Shown here piece by piece: positions 1 to 34,200 of a DNA stretch of 64,000 nucleotides. Source of the DNA: Streptomyces hygroscopicus (lineage in GTDB: Bacteria; Actinomycetota; Actinomycetes; Streptomycetales; Streptomycetaceae); assembly GCA_002021875.1 (NCBI GenBank), contig CP018627.1, positions 5,270,001 to 5,334,000 on the forward strand, written 5' to 3'. Under the pieces are notes generated by a model, which searched no databases, was not told the DNA's origin, and saw nothing but the letters and a program-made list of their open reading frames with translations. Position 1 is the first letter of the stretch, and every line of letters starts with the position of its first letter. Both the position numbers and the translations under genes were made by a program.

Positions 1-2212
1 ACTCGTCACGGAGCAGCTCGACCTGCGCGGAGTGCGAGGCGTAGTCCACCGGCACCCGGCGCGCCCGCACCTCATCGGCCTCACACGCGGCGACCAGCTC
101 ATCGAGCGCGGTCGGCTCACCGGAGACGACCACCGACGACGGTCCGTTGACGGCCGCCACCGAGATGCGCTCCTCGCCCCAGGGCTCGATCCGCTCCCGT
201 ACGTCCGCCACCGGCAGCGCCACGGACACCATGCCGCCCTTGCCCGCCAGCACCCGGCCGATCGCCTGACTGCGCAGCGCCACCACCCGCGCCGCGTCCT
301 GAAGCGACAGGGCTCCGGCCACACACGCGGCGGCGATCTCACCCTGCGAGTGGCCCACCACGGCCGCCGGGACGACACCCAGCGAACGCCACAGTTCAGC
401 GAGCGAAACCATCACGGAGAACAACACCGGCTGAACAACGTCCACCCGCTCCAGTGACGGTGCGCCCTCCGCCTCGCGCAGCACATCCACCAACGACCAG
501 TCGGTGAACTCTGCGAGCGCGGCGGCACACTCATCAATACGGGCAGCGAACACCGGTGAAGCATCCAACAGCTCCACGGCCATGCCTACCCATTGTGACC
601 CCTGTCCTGGGAACACGAATGCGGCCTTGCCCCCGATTGAGGCCCCCTGCACCAGGTTGGGCAGGACCTGCCCCCTAGCGAGGGCGTCCAAACCACCGGT
701 GAATTCGTCCCGGTCCGTGCCCACCAGCACCGCGCGCTGCTCGAAGGCGGCGCGGGTGGTGGCCAGCGAGTGGCCGATGTCCAGCGGGCGCAGGGCGGGG
801 TCGGCGTCGAGGTGGGCCAGCAGCTTGGCGGCCTGGTCGCGCAGCGCCGCCTCGCTCTTGCCGGACACCGTCCACGGCAGCGCGCCGGGCCGCCGGGTCG
901 CCGGCTCGGTCTCGTCCGGCTCCTCGGCCGGGGCCTGCTCGATGATGGCGTGCGCGTTGGTGCCGCTGAAGCCGAACGAGGACACCGCGGCCCGGCGCGG
1001 ACGGCCGGTCTCCGGCCACTCCCGCGCCTCGGTCAGCAGCTCGACATCGCCCGCCGACCAGTCCACATGCGGGGTGGGCTCGGCGATGTGCAGCGACTCC
1101 GGCAGGACGCCGTGACGCAGCGCGAGCACGAGCTTCATCACACCCGCGACACCGGCGGCGGCCTGGGCGTGGCCGATGTTGGACTTGATGGAGCCGAGCA
1201 GCAGGGGCTGCCCGTCGGGCCGCTCCTGGCCGTAGGTGGCCAGCAGCGCCTGCGCCTCGATCGGGTCACCCAGCGTCGTACCGGTGCCGTGTGCCTCGAC
1301 CACGTCCACCTCGGCGGCGGACAGCCGGGCGTTGGCCAGGGCCTGCCGGATCACCCGCTGCTGGGACGGCCCGTTGGGCGCCGTCAGACCGTTGGACGCA
1401 CCGTCCTGGTTGATGGCCGAGCCCCGCACGACCGCGAGCACCGGATGCCCGTTCTTCCGCGCGTCCGACAGCCGCTCGACCAGCAGCATGCCCACGCCCT
1501 CGGCCGGGCTGAAGCCGTCCGCGTCCGAGGAGAACGCCTTGCTGCGGCCGTCGGAGGACAGTCCGCGCTGGCGGCTGAACTCGATGAAGGTGCCCGGGGT
1601 GGCCATCACGGTCACCCCGCCCGCGAGCGCGATCGTGCACTCGCCCTGGCGCAGCGACTGAACGGCCAGGTGCAGCGCCACCAGCGACGCCGAGCACGCG
1701 GTGTCGACGGTGACCGCCGGGCCCTCCAGACCGAAGGTGTACGAGAGGCGGCCGGAGACGACACTCGCGGCGCTGCCGGTGGCCAGGTGGCCCTCGTAGC
1801 CCTCGGTGTTGCTGCGCATGACGATGGAGTAGTCGGAGCCGTTGGTGCCGACGAAGACACCGGACGGGGTGCCGTGCAGCGTGGCCGGGTCGATGCCCGC
1901 CCGCTCGAACGCCTCCCACGACGTCTCCAGCAGCAGCCGCTGCTGCGGGTCCATCGCCATGGCCTCACGCGGCGAGATCCCGAAGAAGGTGGGGTCGAAG
2001 TCGGCGGCCCCGGTGAGGAATCCGCCCTCGCGGGTGTAGCTGGTGCCCTGCGCGTCCGGATCCGGGTTGTACAGGGACTCGATGTCCCAGCCGCGGTCGC
2101 CCGGGAACTCCGACAGCGCGTCGCCGCCGGAGGTGAGGAGCTGCCACAGCTCCTCGGGAGTGCGCACACCGCCCGGGAAGCGGCAGCTCATGGAGACGAT
2201 GGCGATCGGCTC
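1..2212 (-). other. Module E2 (partial): KS-AT(methylmalonyl)
   Basis: The KS starts at residue 1586 ([10 protein letters not shown]) with Cys1758 in TACSAS, EAHGTGT and KSNIGH. The AT has Ser2207 in GHSQGE and YASHS at 2309 (codons near position 43), so methylmalonyl-CoA is expected. The window ends a few residues after this motif. The reductive domains are not visible. Confidence 0.9.
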
Positions 2213-5200
2213 GTCGTCGGCGAGCGCCGCCACGGTCGGCAGCGCGGCCACGGCCGCCCGCTGCCCGCCCGCGATCTCGGTGCGCAGATGGCGCGCGAGC
2301 ACCGTGGGGGTGGGGTAGTCGAAGATCAGCGTCGGCGGCAGCTTCAGCCCGCTGGCGGCGCTGAGCCGGTTGCGCAGCTCGACGGCGGTGAGCGAGTCGA
2401 AGCCCAGTTCCTTGAAGGCCCGGCCCGCCTCGACGTCGTCGGCGCCCGCATAGCCCAGGACGGCCGCGACGGCGGTGCGGACCAGCTCCAGCACCAGCCG
2501 CTCCTGCTCGGCCTCCGGCACCCCGGCGAGCTGCTCGGCCAGCGCGACCGCGCCCGCGCCGTCCGCCTCGGCGTCCCCGGCCATGTCCTGGATGACGTCC
2601 CGCGCCTCGGGCAGGTCGTACAGCAGCGGACGGGAGCGGCCGGAGGTGAAGGCGAGAACGAAGCGCTTCCACTCCATGTCGACGACGGTCAGCACCGACT
2701 CGTCGCGGTCCAGCGCGTGCTGGAGCGCGGTGACGGCCGACCTCGGCGCCATCTCGATGACGCCGTGGCGGCGCATCCGGTCGCCGACGCCGCCCTCGGC
2801 CATCCCGCCCTCGCCCCACGGGCCCCAGGCCAGCGAGGTGGCGGGCAGGCCCTGGGCGCGCCGGTGCTCGGCGAAGGCGTCGAGGAAGGCGTTGCCCGGG
2901 GCGTAGTTGCCCTGGCCGGGCGCGCCGAAGGTGGCCGCGAAGGACGAGAACAGCACGAACGCGGAGAGGTCCAGCTCCCGGGTCAGCTCGTGCAGATGGC
3001 GGGTGGCGTCGACCTTGACCTTCAGCACCCGGTCCACCTGGTCCGGGGTCAGGCCCTCGATCACCCCGTCGTCCAGCACGGCGGCCGTGTGGACGACGGC
3101 CGTCAGCGGGTGCTCGGCGGGGATGCCCGCGAGCAGCGCCTCGACCTGGGCACGGTCGGCCACATCGCATGCGGCGACGGTGACCTTCGCGCCCAGCTCG
3201 GTCAGTTCGGACCGCAGATCCGCCGCGCCCGGTGCCTCCAGGCCACGGCGGCTGGTGAGCACCAGGTGCTCGGCGCCGTTGGTGGCCAGCCAGCGCGCCA
3301 CATGGGCGCCCAGCGCGCCCGTACCGCCGGTGACCAGCGTCGTACCGGTCGGCTCCCAGGACCGTACGGCGGGCGTGGCGGCCAGCGGGGCGCGCACCAG
3401 ACGGCGTACCAGCAGCCCGGTGGCGCGGATCGCGACCTGGTCCTCCTCCTCGGCCCCGGCGAGCACGGTCACCAGCCGGGCCAGCGCCCGCTCGTCGGGC
3501 GCCCCGGGCAGATCGACCAGACCGCCCCAGCGCTCGCCGTGCTCCAGCGCGGCCACCCGGCCGAGCCCCCAGACCAGCGCCTGCTCGGGGGATTCGAGGG
3601 TGTCCGTTCGGCCGACGGAGACCGCGCCACGGGTGGCGGACCACAGCGGCGCGCCGATCCCCGCGTCGCCCAGCGCCTGCACCAGCGCGAGCTGCGCCGC
3701 CACCCCGGCGGGGACGGAGGGGTGATGGGGGTGCGGGTGGCCGTCGAGGGCCAGCAGCGACAGGACTCCGGCGAACGGGATGCCATCGGTTTCCGTGAGC
3801 GCGGCGCGCAGCCGCTCGATCAGCTCGTCCCGGCCGTCGGCGTCGGTGTCCACGGCGATCCGCCGTACGTCGGCGCCGCGTTCGGCGAGCACACCGGCCA
3901 CGGCGTCGGTCCAGGTGTCCTCGGTGGCCGGGGCGACGACGAGCCAGCCGCCGGACAGCCGCGCGGGCTGCCCGTCGGCGAGCGGCTTCCAGGTGACGCG
4001 GTAGCGCCAGCCGTCCACCGTGGACTGCTCACGGCTCTGCTTGCGCCAGGTGGCCAGGGCGGGCAGCAGCGCGCTGACCCGCTCATCGCCGTCGACGTCC
4101 AGCTCGGCGGCGAGCGCCTGCCAGTCCTCGCGCTCCACGGCCTCCCAGAAGCGGGCCTCGACGGGGTCGGCGGCGGTGGCGGCAGCGGCGGGGGTGCCCG
4201 CTTCGAGCCAGTAGTGCTGGTGCTGGAAGGCGTACGTGGGCAGCTCGACGCGCTCGGCGCCCGTGCCGTCGAACACCGCGTCCCAGTCGACGCCGACACC
4301 ACGCGTCCACGCCTCGCCGAGCGAGGCCCAGAAGCGGTCCAGGCCACCCTCGTCACGGCGCAGCGACCCGATCGCGGCCGCGTCCATACCGGCGTCCTCG
4401 GCCGTCTCCTGCACACCCATCGTCAGCACGGGGTGGGCGCTGGACTCGATGAACACACCGAAGCCCTCGTCCAGCAGCCGGCGGACCGCGCCCTCCAGCT
4501 CGACGGTGCGACGCAGGTTGGTGAACCAGTACTCCGCGTCCAGCTCCGGACCCTCGGCCCACTCCCCCGTCACCGTCGACAGGAACGGCACCTGGGCGCT
4601 CTTCGGCTGTACGGGGGCCAGCAGCTCCAGCAGCTCCTCACGGAGCAGCTCCACCTGCGCCGAATGCGAGGCGTAGTCCACCGGCACCCGGCGCGCCCGC
4701 ACCTCATCCGCCTCACACGCGGCCAACAGCTCGTCCAGCGCCTCGGGCTCACCCGAAACCACCGCCGACGAGGGGCCATTGACGGCAGCGACGGAGATCC
4801 GCTCCTCGCCCCACGCCGCGATCCGCTCCCGGACCTCCGCCACCGGAAGCGCGACCGACACCATGCCGCCCTTGCCCGCCAGCACCCGGCCAATCGCCTG
4901 ACTCCGCAGCGCCACCACCCGCGCCGCATCCTTCAGCGACAGGATTCCGGCCACACACGCGGCGGCGATCTCACCCTGCGAGTGGCCCACCACGGCCGCC
5001 GGGACGACACCCAGCGAACGCCACAGCTCGGCCAGGGACACCATCACCGCGAACAGCACCGGCTGAACAACGTCCACCCGCTCCAGCGACGGCGCGCCCT
5101 CCGCCTCGCGCAGCACCTCCACCAACGACCAGTCGGTGAACTCCGCCAGCGCCGCGGCACACTCCTCGATCCGCGCGGCGAACACCGGCGAGGCGTCCAT

Positions 5201-6967
5201 CAGCCCCACCGCCATACCGGCCCACTGCGACCCCTGCCCCGGGAACACGAACGCCGTCCGGCCGCCGACGACGGAGCCCTGTGTGACGCCCGCCGCCATA
5301 CCGCCCTCGGCCAGGGCGGTGAGCCCGGCCAGCAGGTCGGCGCGGTCGTGGCCGCGCACCACGGCGCGGTGGTCGAGCTGGGCTCGGGTGGTGGTCAGCG
5401 AGAGGCCCACGTCGACCGGGCTCGGCCCGGCGTCGGCCTCGAGGTGCGCCAGCAGCCGCTGCGCCTGGTCGCGCAGCGCCGCCGCGCTCTTGCCCGACAC
5501 CGCCCACGGCACCACGTCCAGCCGCTTCGCCGACGGGGCCGGTCGCTCGGTGGCTTCCTCGGCCTCCTCGGTCTCCTCGGCGGGGGCCTGCTCCAGGATG
5601 GTGTGCGCGTTGGTGCCACTGAAGCCGAAGGAGGACACCGCGGCCCGGCGCGGGTGGTCGGTCTCCGGCCAGGGGGTGGTCTCGGCGAGCAGCGACACCG
5701 CGCCCGCCGACCAGTCGACATGCGGGGTCGGCTCGTCGATGTGCAGGGTCCTGGGCAGGACGCCATGGCGGATGGCCATGACCATCTTGATGATCCCGGC
5801 GACACCGGCCGCGGCCTGGGTGTGCCCGATGTTGGACTTGATCGAGCCGAGCAGCAGCGGCTGGTCCTCGGTGTGCTCCTGGCCGTAGGTGGCCAGCAGC
5901 GCCTGCGCCTCGATCGGGTCGCCGAGTGTCGTACCGGTGCCGTGTGCTTCGACGGCGTCGACATCGGCCGCGGAGAGGCGGCCGTTGGTGAGCGCCTGGT
6001 GGATGACGCGCTGCTGGGACGGCCCGTTGGGCGCCGTCAGACCGTTGGACGCGCCGTCCTGGTTGATGGCGCTTCCGCGCACGATCGCCAGCACCGGGTG
6101 GCCGTTCTTCCGCGCGTCCGACAGCCGCTCGACCAGCAGCATGCCGACGCCCTCGCCCCAGCCGGTGCCGTCCGCGGCGGCGGCGAAGGGCTTGCAGCGG
6201 CCGTCGGCGGCGAGTCCGCGCTGCCGGCTGAACTCGGTGAACGTCGAGGGGGTGGCCATCACCGTGACACCGCCCGCGAGCGCGAGCGAACATTCACCGT
6301 TGCGCAGCGCCTGGACCGCCATGTGCAGGGTGACCAGCGACGAGGAGCACGCCGTGTCGACGGTGACCGCCGGGCCCTCCAGACCGAAGGTGTACGACAC
6401 CCGGCCCGAGGCGATGGAGCCGGAGCTTCCGGTGCCGAGGAAGCCCTCGACGCCCTCGGGTACGGAGTCGAGCCGCGAGGTGTAGTCGTGGTACATCACG
6501 CCCGCGAAGACACCGGTCCGGCTGCCGCGCAGCCCGGTCGGGTCGACCCCGGCCCGCTCGAACGCCTCCCAGGAGGTCTCCAGCAGCAGCCGCTGCTGCG
6601 GGTCCATCGCCATGGCCTCACGCGGCGAGATCCCGAAGAGCGTGGGGTCGAAGCCGCCCGCGTCGTAGAGGAATCCGCCCTCGTTCACATAGCTGGCGCC
6701 CGCCTGGTCGGGGTCGGCGTCATAGAGCGACTCGATGTCCCAGCCGCGGTCCGTGGGGAAGCCGGAGATCGCGTCCTCGCCGCCCAGGACGAGCCGCCAC
6801 AGCTCCTCGGGGGTGCGGACACCGCCCGGGTAGCGGCAGCTCATCGCGACGATCGCGATCGGCTCCTGGTGCCGCTCCTCGACCTCGCGAAGCTGTCGGC
6901 GGGCCTGACGCAGGTCGGCGGTGGCCCGCTTCAGGTAATCCCGGAGCTTGTCCTCGTTATTCACCAT
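1..6967 (-). CDS. Type I modular PKS, PKS-E (3' part outside window)
   Basis: This PKS subunit starts at the ATG at 6967 and is open at the left edge, with 2322 complete codons visible. It opens with [19 protein letters not shown], a docking helix very like that of PKS-D. Module E1 is KS-AT-KR-ACP and module E2 is visible as KS-AT. Catalytic residues are Cys207 (KS1), Ser663 (AT1), Tyr1355 (KR), Ser1525 (ACP), Cys1758 (KS2, TACSAS) and Ser2207 (AT2). Both ATs carry GHSQGE and a YASH motif (Tyr765 and Tyr2309), the methylmalonyl-CoA signature. The reading frame is unbroken to position 1. Both modules should add methyl-branched units after the polyene. What reduces the E2 unit lies outside the window. 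Confidence 0.95.
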   Translation of the reverse strand, partial: MVNNEDKLRDYLKRATADLRQARRQLREVEERHQEPIAIVAMSCRYPGGVRTPEELWRLVLGGEDAISGFPTDRGWDIESLYDADPDQAGASYVNEGGFLYDAGGFDPTLFGISPREAMAMDPQQRLLLETSWEAFERAGVDPTGLRGSRTGVFAGVMYHDYTSRLDSVPEGVEGFLGTGSSGSIASGRVSYTFGLEGPAVTVDTACSSSLVTLHMAVQALRNGECSLALAGGVTVMATPSTFTEFSRQRGLAADGRCKPFAAAADGTGWGEGVGMLLVERLSDARKNGHPVLAIVRGSAINQDGASNGLTAPNGPSQQRVIHQALTNGRLSAADVDAVEAHGTGTTLGDPIEAQALLATYGQEHTEDQPLLLGSIKSNIGHTQAAAGVAGIIKMVMAIRHGVLPRTLHIDEPTPHVDWSAGAVSLLAETTPWPETDHPRRAAVSSFGFSGTNAHTILEQAPAEETEEAEEATERPAPSAKRLDVVPWAVSGKSAAALRDQAQRLLAHLEADAGPSPVDVGLSLTTTRAQLDHRAVVRGHDRADLLAGLTALAEGGMAAGVTQGSVVGGRTAFVFPGQGSQWAGMAVGLMDASPVFAARIEECAAALAEFTDWSLVEVLREAEGAPSLERVDVVQPVLFAVMVSLAELWRSLGVVPAAVVGHSQGEIAAACVAGILSLKDAARVVALRSQAIGRVLAGKGGMVSVALPVAEVRERIAAWGEERISVAAVNGPSSAVVSGEPEALDELLAACEADEVRARRVPVDYASHSAQVELLREELLELLAPVQPKSAQVPFLSTVTGEWAEGPELDAEYWFTNLRRTVELEGAVRRLLDEGFGVFIESSAHPVLTMGVQETAEDAGMDAAAIGSLRRDEGGLDRFWASLGEAWTRGVGVDWDAVFDGTGAERVELPTYAFQHQHYWLEAGTPAAAATAADPVEARFWEAVEREDWQALAAELDVDGDERVSALLPALATWRKQSREQSTVDGWRYRVTWKPLADGQPARLSGGWLVVAPATEDTWTDAVAGVLAERGADVRRIAVDTDADGRDELIERLRAALTETDGIPFAGVLSLLALDGHPHPHHPSVPAGVAAQLALVQALGDAGIGAPLWSATRGAVSVGRTDTLESPEQALVWGLGRVAALEHGERWGGLVDLPGAPDERALARLVTVLAGAEEEDQVAIRATGLLVRRLVRAPLAATPAVRSWEPTGTTLVTGGTGALGAHVARWLATNGAEHLVLTSRRGLEAPGAADLRSELTELGAKVTVAACDVADRAQVEALLAGIPAEHPLTAVVHTAAVLDDGVIEGLTPDQVDRVLKVKVDATRHLHELTRELDLSAFVLFSSFAATFGAPGQGNYAPGNAFLDAFAEHRRAQGLPATSLAWGPWGEGGMAEGGVGDRMRRHGVIEMAPRSAVTALQHALDRDESVLTVVDMEWKRFVLAFTSGRSRPLLYDLPEARDVIQDMAGDAEADGAGAVALAEQLAGVPEAEQERLVLELVRTAVAAVLGYAGADDVEAGRAFKELGFDSLTAVELRNRLSAASGLKLPPTLIFDYPTPTVLARHLRTEIAGGQRAAVAALPTVAALADDEPIAIVSMSCRFPGGVRTPEELWQLLTSGGDALSEFPGDRGWDIESLYNPDPDAQGTSYTREGGFLTGAADFDPTFFGISPREAMAMDPQQRLLLETSWEAFERAGIDPATLHGTPSGVFVGTNGSDYSIVMRSNTEGYEGHLATGSAASVVSGRLSYTFGLEGPAVTVDTACSASLVALHLAVQSLRQGECTIALAGGVTVMATPGTFIEFSRQRGLSSDGRSKAFSSDADGFSPAEGVGMLLVERLSDARKNGHPVLAVVRGSAINQDGASNGLTAPNGPSQQRVIRQALANARLSAAEVDVVEAHGTGTTLGDPIEAQALLATYGQERPDGQPLLLGSIKSNIGHAQAAAGVAGVMKLVLALRHGVLPESLHIAEPTPHVDWSAGDVELLTEAREWPETGRPRRAAVSSFGFSGTNAHAIIEQAPAEEPDETEPATRRPGALPWTVSGKSEAALRDQAAKLLAHLDADPALRPLDIGHSLATTRAAFEQRAVLVGTDRDEFTGGLDALARGQVLPNLVQGASIGGKAAFVFPGQGSQWVGMAVELLDASPVFAARIDECAAALAEFTDWSLVDVLREAEGAPSLERVDVVQPVLFSVMVSLAELWRSLGVVPAAVVGHSQGEIAAACVAGALSLQDAARVVALRSQAIGRVLAGKGGMVSVALPVADVRERIEPWGEERISVAAVNGPSSVVVSGEPTALDELVAACEADEVRARRVPVDYASHSAQVELLRDE
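2213..6967 (-). other. Module E1: docking-KS-AT(methylmalonyl)-KR-ACP
   Basis: The KS (from residue 35) has TACSSS, EAHGTGT and KSNIGH. The AT has Ser663 and YASH at 765-768. A dimerization element ([16 protein letters not shown], near 4150) and the absence of a DH mark a KR-only module. The KR has [18 protein letters not shown] and GQGNYAPGN with Tyr1355. The Pro two residues after Tyr is a feature linked to B2 (epimerizing) KRs in the Keatinge-Clay scheme. The ACP has Ser1525. The predicted unit is a methyl branch with a neighbouring hydroxyl. The DNA resembles PKS-B closely. Confidence 0.92.
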
Positions 6968-7023
6968 TGCGTCGGCTCCTTGCGAAGAGGGAGGGGGTGC
7001 TCATGTGTTCAGAACGCTCCCGT
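6968..7023. other. 56-bp spacer PKS-D/PKS-E
   Basis: This is a short gap between the PKS-D stop (7024-7026) and the PKS-E ATG. It holds the PKS-E ribosome binding site. No terminator or promoter is recognised. Confidence 0.8.
6976..6981 (-). promoter_or_regulatory. Ribosome binding site of PKS-E
   Basis: AAGGAG lies 8 nt before the ATG at 6967-6965 on the minus strand. It is the strongest Shine-Dalgarno match among the four starts in this window and fixes the PKS-E start. Confidence 0.8.
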
Positions 7024-28617
<21,594 letters not shown>

Positions 28618-28668
28618 TACGCCGTCCCCGCGGTGCTGAGATGAGTCGATGAGCTCTTGTGGAGCTGG
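28618..28668. other. 51-bp spacer PKS-C/PKS-D
   Basis: This is a short gap between the PKS-C stop (28669-28671) and the PKS-D ATG (28617). The only Shine-Dalgarno-like run is GGGGA at 28625-28629 on the minus strand, 7 nt before the ATG. No promoter or terminator is visible, so co-transcription is likely. Confidence 0.7.
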
Positions 28669-31600
28669 TCAGGAGAGCCCGAGCTCGTCGTCGAGGAGAT
28701 CGAAGATCTCGTCTGCCGTAGCGGACTGGATTTCACGGTCTTCTGCGGTGCTGTCCGTAGCACTTTGCGTTTCATTCCACTTCGACAGGAGGTCGCGCAG
28801 GCGGGTGGTGATGCCGGGGCGCTCGATGTCGTCCGGGGCGATCGTGGCGAGGATCGCCTCGAGCTTGTCGAGTTCCGCGTGTACGGGCGGGTGTCCGGCC
28901 GCGCCGGCGGCGCCGTCCAAGCTCAGCTCCTCGCGCAGGTATCCGGCGAGCGCGGTGGGCGTCGGGTAGTCGAAGATCAGCGTGACCGGCAGGCGCAGCC
29001 CGGCGGCGGCCCCCAGTCGGTTGCGCAGATCCACGGCGGTGAGCGAGTCGAAGCCGAGGTCGAGGAAGCCTCGGCCGGCGTCCACGTCGTCCGGGGTGGC
29101 GTAGCCGAGGACGGCGGCCACATGGCTGCGGACGACCTCCAGCAGCTCCCGGTCGCGTTCGGTCTCCGAGAGCCCGGAGAGCCGCTCGGCGAGCGAGCCC
29201 GCGCCCGAGTCGGCCAGGGCCCCGGCACCGGTGGTCCCGGTGTCGGCGGAGCGCCGTACGGGGGTGCGGACCAGGCCACGCAGCAGCGGCGGCAGCAGCC
29301 CGGCGGCGGCCTGGCCGCGCAGCGCGCCCGTGTCGATGCGGATCGGGACGAGCACGGCCTCGGGCAGGGTGCCCGACAGGTCGAACAGGGCCAGGCCCTC
29401 GTCCTGCGGGAGCGCCGCGAAGCCACCGCGCGAGATGCGGGTCACATCGGAGGCGTCGAGGCTTCCGGCCATGCCGTCGGCCGCCGCCCACAGGCCCCAG
29501 GCCAGCGAGCTCGCGGGCAGGCCCTGGGCGTGGCGGTGCTGGGCGAGTGCGTCCAGGAAGGTGTTGGCCGCGGCGTAGTTTCCCTGTCCCGAGCTGCCGA
29601 AGGCACCGGCGGCCGAGGAGAAGAGCACGAACGCGGCCAGGTCGAGGTCGCGGGTCAGCTCGTGGAGGTTCCACGCCGCGTCCACCTTGGGGCGCAGCAC
29701 GGTGTCGATCCGCTCACCGGTCAGCGAGCTGATGACGCCGTCGTCCAGGACGCCCGCGGTGTGCACCACGGCGGTCAGCGGATGCGCTGCCGGGATCGCC
29801 GAGAGGGTGGCGGCCAGGGCGTCCCGGTCGGCGGTGTCACAGGCCGCCCAGGTGGCCTCGGCACCCATCTCGCCCAGTTCGGCGGCGAGTTCGGCCGCGC
29901 CCGGTGCCTGGCCACCACGGCGGCTCACCAGCAGCAGACGCCGGACCCCGCGCTCCGCCACCAGGTGGCGGGCGAAGAGTCCGCCGAGCGCGCCGGTGGC
30001 GCCGCTCAGCAGCACGGTGCCGTCCGGGTCGCCGAGTCCAGTCGGCTCGGGGGTGTCCGGCCGGGCCGGGACCCGGGCGAGCCGGTAGGCGTGGCCGGTG
30101 CCGGAGCGCAGGGCGAGCTGCGGTTCGTCGGTGGCGAGCACCGACGGCAGGGCCCGCTGGGAGGCGTCGGTACCGTCGAGGTCGACCAGGACGAAGCGGC
30201 CGGGGTTCTCCGACTGCGCGGACTTGACCAGGCCCCAGGCGGTGGTGTGGGCCAGGTCGGCGATCTCCTCGCCGGGGGCCGCCGCGACCGCGCCACGGGT
30301 GACGAGGACGAGGCGGGTGTCGGCGAACCGCTGGTCGTTCAGCCAGTTCTGGACCAGGTCCAGGGTGTTCCGGGCGACGGCCCTCGCGGTGTCGGGCAGG
30401 GACGCCGCGCCGCCGGTGGCGGTGAGGGGTGCCACGACCACGTCGGGGGCGGACGCGCCGCCGTCGAGCGCGGTGGCGAGTGCCGCGAGGTCCGCGTAGT
30501 CGTCCAGCCGCTCGCCCGCGACGGTGAAGCCGGTGGCCGTGAAGCCGGTGGCGGCTCCGAGGGTCACCCAGCGCTCGCCGAGTGGGATGTCGGTGGCGGA
30601 CGCGGACAGGGCCGCCCACTCGGGGCGGAACAGCGACTCGTGGTGTGCGGCGCGCGAGGCGTCGAGCTGCTCGGTCGAGAGCGGGCGCAGCACCAGGCCG
30701 TCGATGGTGGCGACGGCGGCGCCGGTGCCGTCGGCGAGGTGCAGCGACACCCCGTCGGCGCCGGGCCGCAGCCGTACGCGCAGCGATGCGGCGCCCCCGG
30801 CGTACAGCCGTACGCCGGTCCAGGCGAACGGCAGCCGCGCCCCTTCGTTCTCCTCGCCCTCCGGGTCGAGCCCGAGCGTGTGCAGGGCGGCGTCCAGCAG
30901 CGCCGGATGCACCCCGTACGCGGCGGCCTCGGGCTCGAAGCCCTGGGGCAGCCGGATCTCGGCGAACAGCTCGTCGCCGCGCCGCCAGGCGGTGTGCAGC
31001 CCCTGGAAGACCGGGCCGTAGCCGAGTCCGGCGGTGGCCGCGCCCTCGTAGAACTCCTCGGTGGCGAGGGCCGTCGCGTCGGCCGGAGGCCATACGCCCA
31101 GGTCCACCTGCTCGGTGTCGGTCGCCTGCTCGCCCGGGGCGAGGAAGCCGGTGGCGTGGCGGATCCACGGCTCGTCGACGGGGACGTCCTCCCGGCGGGA
31201 GTGCAGGGTCAGCGAGCGGCGCCCGGTCTCGTCGGCCGCCGCGAGCTCCAGCCGCAGTTGGACGGCGCCCTGTTCGGGCAGGACCAGCGGCGCCTGGAGG
31301 GTCAGCTCCTCGACCGTGTCACAGCCCGCCTCGTGGCCGGCCCGCAGCGCGAGTTCGACGAAGGCGGTGCCGGGCAGCAGCACGGTGTCCATGACGGCGT
31401 GGTCGGCCAGCCACGGGTGGGTCAGCAGCGACAGCCGCCCGGTGAACACGAAGCCGCCGGTGTCGGGGAGTTCCACCGCCGCGCCCAGCAGCGGATGGTC
31501 GGCCGTGCCGAGGCCCGCGGAGATCACGTCCTCGACGGAGATGCCCACGTCGAGCCAGTAGCGCTGGCGCTGGAAGGCGTAGGTGGGCAGCTCCACGCGG

Positions 31601-34200
31601 CGGGCGCCGCGCCCGGCGTAGACCGCCGCCCAGTCCGGGGCGGCGCCGCGGACATGGGCGTGGGCGAGGGCGGTGGCGAGCGCCTGGGCCTCGGGGCGGC
31701 CACCGCGCAGGGTGGGGACGAACACCGCCTCGGTGCCGGCCTCCGCTTCGGTCCCGGTCTCCGTGTCGGCGAGGCAGTCCTCGCCCATCGCGGAGAGCAC
31801 CCCGTCCGGGCCGAGCTCCACGAAGGTGGTCACACCCTGGTCGCGCAGGGTGCGGACCCCGTCGGCGAAGCGGACGGACTCCCGGACATGGCGCACCCAG
31901 AACTCCGGCAGGCGGATCTCATCGGCGGAGGCCACGGTGCCGGTGAGGCAGGACACCAGCGGGATCTTCGGGGCGTTGTAGGTCAGGCACGCGGCCAGCT
32001 TGCGGAAGTCCGCGAGCATCGGGTCCATGTGCGGCGAGTGGAAGGCATGGCTGACCGTGAGCCGCTTGGTCTTGCGACCCCGCGCCTCGAAGTCCGCCGC
32101 GAGCCGCGTCGCCGCGTCCTCGTCACCCGCGATGACCACGGAGTTCGGGCCGTTGAGGGCGGCGATGCTCACGCGGTCGGTGAGCAGCGGCGCCACCTCG
32201 TCCTCGGCTGCCTGGAGAGCGATCATCGCGCCGCCGGCGGGCAGCTCCTGCATGAGGCGGCCACGGGCCGCGACCAGCACGGAGGCGTCGGCGAGCGAGA
32301 ACACACCCGCCACATGCGCGGCGGCCAGTTCGCCGATGGAGTGGCCGGACACGTAGTCCGCCTTCAGGCCCCACGCCTCGACCAGCCGGAACAGCGCCAC
32401 CTCGATGGCGAACAGCGCGGGCTGGGTGAAACCGGTCTGGTCCAGCGCCTCGGCGTCGTCGCCGAACAGCACCTCCCGCAGCGGCCGCTCCAGATGCCCG
32501 TCCAGATGCGCGCACACCTCGTCCAGCGCTTGCGCGAAGCGCGGGAACGTCCGGTACAGCTCACGGCCCATGCCGAGCCGCTGGCTGCCCTGGCCGGTGA
32601 AGAGGAACGCCACCTTGCCCTCGGTGGCGACACCGCGCAGCGCCTGCGCCGGGTGGTCACCGCGCGCCAGCGCGTCGAGCGCGCCCAGCGCGTCGTCGTG
32701 GCCTTCGGAGACCAGGGCGACGCGGTGTTCGAGCGCGGCGCGGGTCGTGGCGAGCGAGAAGCCCAGGTCGGTGAGGGCGGCCCGGGGTTCGGCGGCGATC
32801 CGCGACCGCAGCCGCCGCGCCTGCGCCCGCACACCGTCCTCGGTGCGGGCCGACAGCAGCACGGGCACATACGGCAGGGCCTCGGGCTCCGCCGCGGGCT
32901 CGCTCGGCTCGGGGGCGGGCGGCTGCTCGATGATGGCGTGGGCGTTGGTGCCGCTGATGCCGAACGAGGACACCGCGGCGCGGCGCGGGCGGCCGGTCTC
33001 CGGCCACTCCAGCTGCTCGGTGAGCAGCGACACCGCGCCCGCCGACCAGTCCACATGCGGCGACGGCTCGTCCACGTGCAGGGTGCGCGGCAGCACACCG
33101 TGCCGCATCGACAGCACCATTTTGATGATTCCGGCGACACCGGAGGCCGCCTGGGTGTGGCCCAGGTTGGACTTGACGGAGCCCAGCCACAGCGGCCGCT
33201 CCGCGTCCCGGTCCTGGCCGTAGGTGGCCAGCAGCGCCTGCGCCTCGATCGGGTCACCGAGCGTCGTGCCGGTGCCGTGCGCCTCGACCACGTCCACCTC
33301 ACCGGTGGTCAGGCGGGCGTTGGCCAGCGCCTGGCGGATGACGCGCTGCTGGGACGGGCCGTTGGGCGCGGTCAGACCGTTGGACGCGCCGTCCTGGTTG
33401 ACGGCGCTGCCGCGCACGATCGCCAGCACCTCATGGCCGTTGCGGCGGGCGTCCGACAGCCGCTCCAGCAGCAGCATGCCCGCGCCCTCGCCCCAGCCGG
33501 TGCCGTCGGCGGCGGCCGCGAAGGACTTGCAGCGGCCGTCCCTGGCCAGTCCGCGCTGGCGGCTGAAGTCGATGAACGTACCCGGGGTGAACATCACCGT
33601 GACACCGCCGGCCAGCGCCAGCGAGCATTCGCCCTGACGCAGCGCCTGCGCCGCGAGGTGCAGCGCGACCAGCGACGACGAGCAGGCCGTGTCGACCGTG
33701 ACGGCCGGACCCTCCAGACCGAAGGTGTACGCCACCCGGCCGGACACCACACTGCTGGAGCTGCCGGTGCCGAGATAGCCCTCGACCTCGTTCGGGACGG
33801 CGTGCAGCCGGGACCCGTAGTCGTGGTACATGACGCCCGCGAACACACCGGTCCTGCTGCCGCGCACCGACAGCGGGTCGATACCGGCGCGCTCGAACGC
33901 CTCCCAGGAGGTCTCCAGCAGCAGCCGCTGCTGCGGGTCCATGGCAAGGGCCTCGCGCGGCGAGATCCCGAAGAACGCCGGGTCGAACTCGGCGGCGTCG
34001 TGCAGGAATCCGCCCTCGCGGGCGTAGGAGGTGCCCTGGGTCTCCGGGTCCGGGTCGTAGAGCGCCTCGAGGTCCCAGCCGCGGTTGTCGGGGAAGCGGG
34101 AGATGCCGTCCTCGCCCGCGGCGAGCAACTGCCACAGCTCCTCGGGGGTGGTGACCCCGCCGGGGTAGCGGCAGCTCATCGCCACGATGGCGATCGGCTC
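28669..34200 (-). other. Module C3: KS-AT(malonyl)-DH-KR-ACP plus docking tail
   Basis: The KS starts at residue 3359 ([10 protein letters not shown]) with TACSSS. The AT (about 3888-4168) has HAFHSPHMD. The DH (about 4258-4545) has [10 protein letters not shown] and LLDAALH. The KR (about 4558-4961) has [18 protein letters not shown] and GQGNYAAAN. The ACP has [10 protein letters not shown]. The predicted outcome is a double bond. The last 80 residues form the C-terminal docking helices. Confidence 0.93.

Noticed and set aside
1..500. Possible end of PKS-E or a thioesterase at the left edge
   Set aside because: The frame stays open and the last visible residues belong to an AT (YASHS motif). 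No stop or thioesterase motif is present.
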